Source: Citrus sinensis (taxonomy: Eukaryota > Streptophyta > Magnoliopsida > Sapindales > Rutaceae). From it: a stretch of 64,000 bases of DNA. The notes beneath the pieces are model-generated. The model was not told the DNA's origin. It saw only the letters and a program-made list of their open reading frames with translations, and made no database searches. Within the stretch, counting starts at the first letter, position 1, and each line of letters opens with the position of its first letter. The position numbers and the translations under genes were made by a program. Below are positions 56,188 through 64,000 of the stretch, piece after piece. The DNA is taken from NCBI RefSeq assembly GCF_022201045.2, contig NC_068563.1, forward strand, positions 5,270,001 through 5,334,000. The letters are read 5' to 3'.

Positions 56188-57900
56188 ATGGCGTCGAAAA
56201 GCAAGATTCTATTCATCGGCGGTACAGGGTACATCGGCAAATTCATCGTCGAAGCGAGCGCGAAAGCCGGCCACCCGACGTTCGTGCTCGTGAGAGAATC
56301 CACACTCTCCGATCCTTCCAAATCTCAGCTCCTCGATCACTTCAAAAAACTCGGCGTCAATCTCGTCATCGTACGCTTTCATTTTTCTTTTTTTTTTCAA
56401 TTGTTTATTCCGATCATTTTTACACGTCGCAGTGTAGCATCTACTTTATATTATTATTTTCTTTATTTATTTTTTTTATTGCTGTTATTATTATGCAGGG
56501 AGATGTGTTGAATCACGAGAGCTTGGTGAAGGCGATAAAACAAGTGGACGTGGTGATATCAACGGTCGGTCACACTTTATTAGGTGATCAGGTCAAGATT
56601 ATTGCGGCCATTAAAGAAGCTGGTAACATTAAGGTATAACATAATTAATATTGTTAATAAAATTAAATTAATTAATTATAAACCAATGGCATTGGCTTGG
56701 ACGCAATTAATTAATTGATGTTGTATGTTATTATTATTATCCAGAGATTCTTCCCTTCAGAATTTGGGAATGATGTTGATCGAGTCCATGCCGTTGAGCC
56801 AGCAAAATCAGCATTTGCCACAAAGGCAAAAATCCGCCGAGCCGTTGAGGCTGAAGGGATTCCGTATACTTATGTAGCGTCGAATTTCTTTGCTGCTTAC
56901 TTCCTTCCCAATTTGTCGCAGCCCGGGGCCACTGCCCCACCTAGGGATAAAGTTGTCATCTTAGGCGATGGAAATCCAAAAGGTAACATAAATTAATTAA
57001 GCTCATTGCTCGTAACATGATTGTTGAAACAAGCATGATTAAGGCTCTATTTGTTATTGAGTGTTAAAATTATGGCCAAAAACTGTTGTAGGATAGAAGA
57101 TATAGCAAATTAATTTAGGGTCTGTTTGGTACGGTAGTTCGGAGAGTTTAAAAACAATTAAAAAGTGCTTGGTAAATAATTGTAAAGACTTAGTTTTTAA
57201 ACCAAGATGATTTTATCTAATAGTTGTTTGATTAAAACTTATAATTCTTGACTAATTTTGTCAAAAATACTGTCTTTTTTTTTTTTTTTTTGAACACCTC
57301 AATACTAAATAAATCCAAGTAATTGTAAGATAGAGTTTTAAGTAATTACTAAACACTTTAACTGCTTAACTGCCACATCACTAGTGTAACACAACAGTTT
57401 AATGAATCTAAGCTAACTGGTTTCGTCATTTGATTTTCAGCTGTTTATAACAAGGAAGATGATATTGGAACCTATACTATCAAAGCGGTTGATGATCCCA
57501 GAACCTTGAACAAAATCCTTTACATTAAACCCCCTGGTAATATTTACTCATTCAATGATCTTGTGTCCTTGTGGGAGAGAAAGATTGGCAAAACCCTCCA
57601 AAGGGTGTACGTTCCGGAGGAGCAAGTCCTAAAGAATATTCAAGGTTAGCTAGAATTCTTACTTTTTAAATTTTATCAAAGAGAGCAATAAATTTTGTGC
57701 CTTATTAATACCGCCTTCTCCAAAACGCTGCAGAAGCTGCACCTCCAGTCAATGTGATATTATCAATTCAGCACTCTGCTTTCGTGAAGGGAGATCAAAC
57801 CAACTTCCAGATTGAACCATCGTTTGGAGTTGAAGCCTCGCAGCTCTATCCTGATGTCAAGTACACTACAGTTGATGAGTATCTCAGTCAGTTTGTGTAA
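56188..57900 (+). CDS. Phenylcoumaran benzylic ether reductase / isoflavone-reductase-like protein (gene D)
   Basis: Five exons: 56188-56370, 56499-56633, 56745-56982, 57441-57644 and 57734-57900. They have exactly the same lengths as gene A and encode 308 residues. GGTGYIG (11-17) binds NADPH. TKAKIRRAVEAEGIPYTYV contains catalytic Lys133. RFFPSEFGNDVDRV, GDGNPK and the C-terminal KYTTVDEYLSQFV are hallmarks of PCBER-type proteins. The expected role is NADPH-dependent reduction of phenylcoumaran lignan ethers in the cytosol. It closely resembles what I recall of the Citrus isoflavone-reductase-like protein. AATAAA at 57940 is a likely polyadenylation signal. Exons 2-5 were copied downstream to give pseudogene E. 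Intron 3 holds a MITE-like stretch (from GGGTCTGTTTGGTA, about 57118) shared with E. Confidence 0.95.
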
Positions 57901-60407
57901 ACCCTTCTCTGTTGAGCTGCAGCTTGCAGGATCTTGGGAAATAAATAAATAATTGGCTTTTTGCCATCTTTGGTTTCTATATGTAAGCATTATGGTTGTT
58001 GGCCTTACTTTCGTTTGTTTCTCAATGTGTAGTTTGTAATTAACACCATATTGTGTCGACTATGTCGGTACACAGTGATCAAATAAAGTAGCCCCATGTG
58101 ATTAATCTAAAAATAATTATAAAGTCACAAGCACCTGGAAGTTAAACAACAATGATATGCTTACAACAATGTGTACAACATCTAAAACAACAAGGATCTT
58201 TTTGTAAAATATGTTAAATTTTATTAATTCCTTTGACTGCCCAAAGATTTTTATATTCATCTTAGGGACCTATAGTCTTAATAAATCATCTCCTCTTCCA
58301 TTTCTCCTACATCTATCCTTAAACTCTTTAAAAGTTAAGTATTATTTTATAAACTTTTAAATGATTATCAAACTCATAGATCTATAAATTCTAGATGAGA
58401 TCCTATATTTATGATTATTTGCCTCCTTTGTAACATGAACCAATTTTTTTCTTTTAACATTTCTATATATATACACACACACACATATCTATTTTCCCAA
58501 GTAAGGATCATGTCATCAAGGCTTTCACAGAGACATTGTAATCTAAATTCAGCTTCCTAATGAACATATTCATATTATCATTATTATTATTATTCATTAT
58601 TTATGGTCGATTTTGAGTTATATTATTAGTTCTACACCTATCTTGTATTATTTCAAGGTTGATTCCATTAATGCTATCCTAGTTTCCTCTTCAAAGGAAT
58701 CAAATACTTCTTGGTCATTATTGATGTTAAGCCTTTTAATTTCTTTGTACAAGTGCTTGCTTGCATTCAATCTAATTTTAACAATAGAAATTGTATAAAC
58801 AACTTGATATTCTTAACTGAAATCTAAATTATCAATTGAATATAAAAACTTGTTAACAGATCTTTCCATTTTTTTTTTAATTTGAGTTAATCTTATCACT
58901 TCCTTTCTTATGAAATCTCAAAAAACAAATAAGACCCAACATACTTCTGTTTGTTGCTAAAATAAAATAAGAAAGTTCAAAATTACTAACTAATGTTCTA
59001 TCTGTCGGAATTCTGAGATAGATTCAATAATTGCCTTCAACCATAGAGAGGTCCATAGTCAGTACCGCCATAACTTCACACATCATGCAAGATCACCTCA
59101 ACAACTATTCCACACGGCCTAACGCTACACATAGCAGACTAGCCTTGTAAGATATGTCTAAGTGAATTTCTTGCAGTTATCTCTAGAAAAGTGCTTAGTA
59201 ACAAGAAATCTTCCTCATCTAGCACAAGTATTGGTATGTAAGGTTCTTAGTTAATTTCTAAGAATATATAAGATATCAGGAAGATGATAATTTCGCTCAA
59301 AAGAGTTTTATTTATTTCATAATTCGAATTGTTTACAAAAGAAAGTCACAGAGAATACATATATGAGTGAAGGTTTAGACATGTGATGTCCTCCCCTTCT
59401 TACGTATTTTGATTTATAAGCTTGAAAAGATAATATTATCTCTTTTTAAATGACACTTGTTAAATTTTTCTAGTGGATTCCCTTGTGATAAGGTGACCCT
59501 CATCTTCTTCTATCATTGAAGACATTTGTTGTCATCTTTTTCCTATTGACTAGCAGCCTTCACATAGTTCTGATAGGCTTTATCTTTTTGGAATCTTTTC
59601 TTATCCTGTCACATGCCAATTATCAGTTCTTCATGTAGTGACATGTCTTCCCTGTTAGATTCATCATTTGATTCTTCATAGGAATAGCCATATGATGAAT
59701 GATGCTTTAGTACTTTGCATACCTCGTGGTGTGTTAGCAAGCTAGATTCCATGAGATTTTCATACATTGCCTTTTTCTTTTTTAGTATTGTCTGTCTGGC
59801 CATGATATTTTCTTTTCTACTCAAAGAAAAGATTATATGGTCCTTTGTGGCTTCATGGAGCCATATTTTTTCCTTGTTCATGCTCTCGAGAAATTCATAG
59901 AGGACTTTTATTCAAATGGCCCCTTTTACTAGTGAGAGCTTTAGGCTCGAATAGTTCAGGATAATAATCATTGTAAACCTAACCCACATCAACAGTTGGA
60001 CTAACGTTTTTTTTTACTGCTAATCCCAACTTAAATCTATGTGTTGCACTGGATACCATTTGTTATTACAGTATTTAGGGCAAGCAGTGAGAATCTTGAT
60101 AAAAACCATCTCTCTTGTTTTAGATATTCTTTTGAGATCATCGACAGCCTCTGTAATTTTTTCGGGGAGCTTTTTTAATTTCCTAAATAAACAAGGTTAA
60201 AAAAACTATATTCAAACATGTCTTTTATTAATTTTGGATCAGCTTTTGGACCAAAATTAATCATTGGGTATAATCTTAAATGATCTGGTATTATAGCTTG
60301 GCTAAGACAAATCTCATAGTTTATTTTATCAATTCTTTTACAATCATAAGCGTAATTGCTTCCTAGTGAAATTTTAACCATTGGAATGGATTGTCCACTT
60401 TTTTCGA
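57901..60407. other. Spacer in duplication unit 1 with unidentified minus-strand frames
   Basis: AT-rich 3' flank of gene D. Minus-strand frames at 59881-59609 (90 codons, with GYSYEESNDESNRED near its end) and 60381-60175 (68 codons) look protein-like in composition and may be parts of one decayed retroelement or viral-derived frame. I do not recognise them. A related frame occurs in unit 2 (63158-62946), where the unit-1 counterpart has stops. A six-unit AC run lies at 58473-58484. Confidence 0.4.
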
Positions 60408-60427
60408 TTGCTGTTATTATTATGCAG

Positions 60428-61806
60428 GGAGATGTGTTGAATCACGGGAGCTTGGTGAAGGCGATAAAACAAGTGGACGTGGTGATATCAACAGTCGGCC
60501 ACACTTTATTAGCTGATCAGGTCAAGATTATTGCTGCCATTAAAGAAGCCGGTAACGTTAAGGTATAACATAATTAATATTGTTGTTAAAATTAAATTAA
60601 TTAACTTATTATAAACCAATGGCATGGACGCAAGTAATTAACTGATGTTGTGTGTTATTATTATTATTATCCAGCGATTCTTCCCTTCAGAATTTGGCAA
60701 TGATGTTGATAGAGTCAATGCCGTTGAGCCAGCAAAATCAGCATTTGTCACAAAGGCGAAAATCCGCCGAGCCGTTGAGGCTGAAGGCATTCCGTATACT
60801 TATGTAGCGTCGAATTTCTTTGCTGGTTACTTTCTTCCCAATTTGTCGCAGCCCGGAGCCACTGCCCCACCTAGGGATAAAGTTGTCATCTTAGGCGATG
60901 GAAATCCTAAAGGAAAAATAAATTTAGCTCATTGCTCATAACAAGATTGTTGAAACAAGCATGATTAAGGCCCTGTTTGTTATTGCAGTTTTAATATTAT
61001 GGCCAAAAACTGTTGTAGTATAGAAGATATAGTAAATTAATTTAGGGTCTGTTTGGTATGGTAGTTTGGAAAGCTTAAAAGTAATTAAAAAGTGTTTGGT
61101 AAATAATTGCATTAAACTAAGATGATTTTATCTAATAGTTGTTTGATTAAAACTTATAATCCTTGACTAATTTTTTCAAAAATACTGTCTTTTTTTTTTT
61201 TTTTGAGCACCTCAATACTAAATAAATCCAAGTAACTATAAGATAAAGTAATTACTAAACACTTTAACTGCTTAACTGCTACATCACAACTGTAACACAA
61301 TAGTTTAATGAATCTAAGCTAACTGGTTTCGTCATTTGATTTTCAGCTGTTTATAACAAGGAAGATGATATTGGAACCTATACTATCAAAGCGGTTGATG
61401 ATCCCAGAACCTTGAACAAAATCCTTTATATTAAACCCCCTGGTAATATTTACTCATTCAATGATCTTGTGTCCTTGTGGGAGAGAAAGATTGGCAAAAC
61501 CCTCCAAAGGGTGTACGTTCCGGAGAAGCAAGTCCTAAAGAATATTCAAGGTTAGCTAGAATTCTTACTTTTTAAATTTTATCAAAGAGAGCAATAAATT
61601 TTGTGCCTTATTAGTACTGCCTTCTCCGAAACGTTGCAGAAGCTGCACCTCCAGTCAATGTGATATTATCAATTCAGCACTCTGCTTTCGTGAAGGGAGA
61701 TCAAACCAACTTCCAGATTGAACCATCGTTTGGAGTTGAAGCCTCGCAGCTTTATCCTGATGTCAAGTACACTACAGTTGATGAGTATCTCAGTCAGTTT
61801 GTGTAA
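60428..61806 (+). pseudogene. Headless isoflavone-reductase-like copy (gene E), exon 1 missing
   Basis: Exons 2-5 of gene D are repeated: 60428-60562, 60675-60912, 61347-61550 and 61640-61806 (135, 238, 204, 167 nt), nearly identical and all open. Exon 1 with the NADPH-binding GGTGYIG is absent because the duplication began in intron 1. In addition, the exon-3 donor GT has become GA (AAAG/GAAAAA at 60913), so normal splicing would fail. It is likely nonfunctional, although its exons are little diverged and the event is recent. Confidence 0.9.
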
Positions 61807-62362
61807 CCCTTCTCTGTTGAGCTGCAGCTTGCAGGATCTTGGGAAATAAATAATTGGCTTGTTGCCATCTTTGGTTTCTATATGTAAGCATTATGGTTGT
61901 TGGCCTTACTTTCGTTTGGTTCTCAATGGAATTTGTAACACCATATTATGTCCGCTATGTCAGTACACAGTGATTAAATAAAGCAGCTCCATGTGCTTAA
62001 TCTAAAAATAATTATAAAGTCACGAGCACCTAAAAGTTAAACAACAATGATATGCTTACAACAATGTGTACAACATCTAATACAACAAGGATCATTTTGC
62101 AAAATATGTTAAATTTTATTAATTTCTTTTACTGCCCAAAGATTTTTATATTCATCTTAGGGACCTATAATCTTAATGAATCATCTCTTCTTCCATTTCT
62201 CCTACATCTATCCTTAAAGCCTTTTAAAGTTTTAACTATTATTTTATAAACTTTTAAATGATTATCAAACTTATATAGATCTATAAATTCTAGATGAGAT
62301 CCTATATTTATGATCATTTACCTCTTTTGTAACATGGACCAAATTTTTTCTTTTAACATTTC

Positions 62363-62365
<3 letters not shown>

Positions 62366-62413
<48 letters not shown>
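62366..62413. repeat. AC microsatellite, 24 repeats
   Basis: 48 bp of uninterrupted AC in duplication unit 2. The corresponding site in unit 1 (58473-58484) has only six repeats. It creates spurious His-Thr and Val-Cys frames. Confidence 0.95.
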
Positions 62414-62416
<3 letters not shown>

Positions 62417-63732
62417 TCTATTTTTCCAACTAAGGATCATGTCATCAAGGCTTTCACAGAGAGGCTGTAATCTAAATTTTGGCTTCTTGAATGAACATAT
62501 TCTTATTATCATTATTATTATTCATTAGTTATGGTCGGTTTTGAGTTCTATTATTAGTTTTGCACCTATCTTGTATTATTTCAAGACTAGATAAAATTGA
62601 TTCCATTAATGCTATCCTATTTTCCTCTTCAAAGGAATCAAATACTTCTTGGTCGTTATTGATGTTAATTCTTTTCATTTCTTTGTACAAGCGCTTGCTT
62701 GCATTCAATTTGATTTTAACAATAGAAATTGTATAAACAACTTGATATTCTTAACTGAAATATAAATTATCAATTGAATCTAAAAACTTGTTAACAAATG
62801 TTTCCATTTTTTTGAATTTGAGTTAATCTTATCACTTTTTATCTTATAAAATCTCAAAAAACAAACAAAACCCAATATACTTCTGTTTGTTACTAAAATA
62901 AAAAAAGGTTCAAAATTACTAACTAGTGTACTATCTCTCGGAATTCTAAGATAGATTCACTAATTGCCTCCAATCATAGAGAGGTCCATAGTCAGCATTG
63001 CCATAACTCCACACATCATGTAAGATCAACTTAGCAACTATTCTACACGGCCTAACGCAACACATAGCAGTTTGGTCTTGTAAGATATGTCTAAGTGAAT
63101 TTCTTGTAGTTGTCTCTGGAAAAGTACTTAGTAACAAGAAATCTTCCTCGTCTAGCACAAGTATTGGCCTATAAGCTTCTTAGTTAATTTCTAAGAAAAT
63201 ATAAGATATCAGAAAGATGATAATTTCACTTAAAAGAGTTTTATTTATTTTATAACTAGAATTGTTTGCAAAGGAAAGTCACAGAGAATACAGATGTGGG
63301 TGAAGGTTTAGACATATGATGTCCCCCCTTCTTACATGTTTTGATTTATAAGCTTGCAGAGATAATATTATCTCTTTTTACATGACACTTGTTAAATTTT
63401 TCTAGTGGATTGTGGATTCCTTTGTGATAAGGTGACCCCTATCTTCTTCTATCATTAAAGACATTTGTTGTCATCTTTTTCTTATTGACTAGCAGCCTTC
63501 ACATGGTTATGATAAGCTTTATCTTTTTGGAATCTTTTCTTATCCTGTCACATGCCAATTATCAGTTCTTCATCTAACGGCATGTCTTCCCCATTAGATT
63601 CCCCTTTTGATCCTTCGTAGCAATAGCCATATGATGACTGATGATTTAGCACCACATACCTCGTGGTGTGTTAGCAAGCTAGATTCCATGAGATTTTCAT
63701 AGATTGCCTTTTTCTGTTTTAGTATTGCCTAT

Positions 63733-64000
63733 TGTTGGATATAAATTCAATTGTTATTGGTGTCAATGTGCAAGTGTACACAACAAGTAGTAAAGTGATG
63801 AGTACTCAAGATCGTCTCTACATGGATTGATGTTATTAGACTTGCTACAGCAAATTTAACAGTGCATATTTTTTTCTAAATTAAAATAAATAATTGATGA
63901 AACTAATGTACTAATTAAAATAAAAACACAATAAATAAAATGCAACAAAGTAGATTATCACGTCAAACTCAAGGATAAAACCAATGGGAATATAGAGTAG
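63733..64000. mobile_element. Left edge of a probable LTR-type insertion running off the window
   Basis: Homology between the two duplication units stops at 63732, and TGTTGGATATAAATTC follows, a TG-starting sequence like a plant LTR. The following AAGTGTACACAACAAGTAGT recalls LTR starts I have seen. The other end is outside the window, so this is tentative. Confidence 0.55.

Larger units (their letters stand above)
56479..63732 (+). repeat. 3.93-kb tandem duplication (unit 1 56479-60407, unit 2 from 60408)
   Basis: From ATTGCTGTTATTATTATGCA at 56479 and again at 60408 the two stretches run parallel through exons, introns, 3' flanks and the downstream AT-rich region. The offset is close to 3,930 bp throughout (exon 2 56499/60428). 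Unit 2 is cut at 63732, where a new insertion begins; its partner sequence in unit 1 continues at about 59795. The left breakpoint lies in intron 1 of gene D. Confidence 0.88.

Noticed and set aside
57118-57420. MITE in intron 3 of gene D (GGGTCTGTTTGGTA start)
   Set aside because: The start looks like a MITE end, but I could not find the matching inverted end or target duplication, so it is only mentioned under gene D.
62310-62528. Frames with runs of Thr-His or Val-Cys
   Set aside because: They are translations of the AC microsatellite.

Overview
This window is plant nuclear DNA from a dicot tree, most probably Citrus or a close relative. I infer that from multi-exon genes with GT-AG introns, AT-rich spacers, plant-specific families (pectinesterase, UDP-glycosyltransferase with a PSPG box, fatty acyl-CoA reductase, PCBER/isoflavone-reductase-like reductases, plant syntaxin) and Tat-lineage Gypsy elements. 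The genus rests on remembered similarity of the reductase to Citrus isoflavone-reductase-like protein; no search was run. Exon ends were placed by eye from splice sites, reading phase and comparison between paralogues.

Layout. 1-6.0 kb: two head-to-head pectinesterase genes, one with an open frame but altered active-site residues (-) and one broken (+). 7.2-9.5 kb: remnants of a fatty acyl-CoA reductase and a UDP-glycosyltransferase, each hit by a hAT-type insertion with a perfect 8-bp target duplication. 10.0-11.5 kb: an intact two-exon UDP-glycosyltransferase. 12.4-26.2 kb: a third pectinesterase relic split by a solo LTR, itself split by a 12.5-kb Tat-type Gypsy element that carries a 68-bp hairpin satellite and a spliced antisense gene. 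26.5-44.5 kb: a syntaxin pseudogene (-) scattered over 18 kb by a MITE, hAT elements and a second 12-kb Gypsy element (-). 45-62 kb: a cluster of five isoflavone-reductase-like genes, all on +: A intact, B frameshifted, C promoter plus 3' half only, D intact, E lacking exon 1. 63.7 kb to the end: the edge of another LTR-type insertion.

Four host genes look full length: pectinesterase copy 1, the UGT, and reductases A and D. Only the last three look catalytically normal. The other host-gene sequences are relics. The window is a record of local duplication (pectinesterase, UGT, reductase) followed by frameshifts, exon loss and nested transposons, and most insertions can be ordered by their exact target-site duplications. 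I found no new multi-gene system. The most unusual items are the pectinesterase with Asp to His at the catalytic position, the hairpin satellite between convergent genes of the first Gypsy element, the roughly 39 GGTACC palindromes in the second, the exploded syntaxin gene, and a 3.93-kb tandem duplication whose breakpoint in intron 1 created a headless gene.
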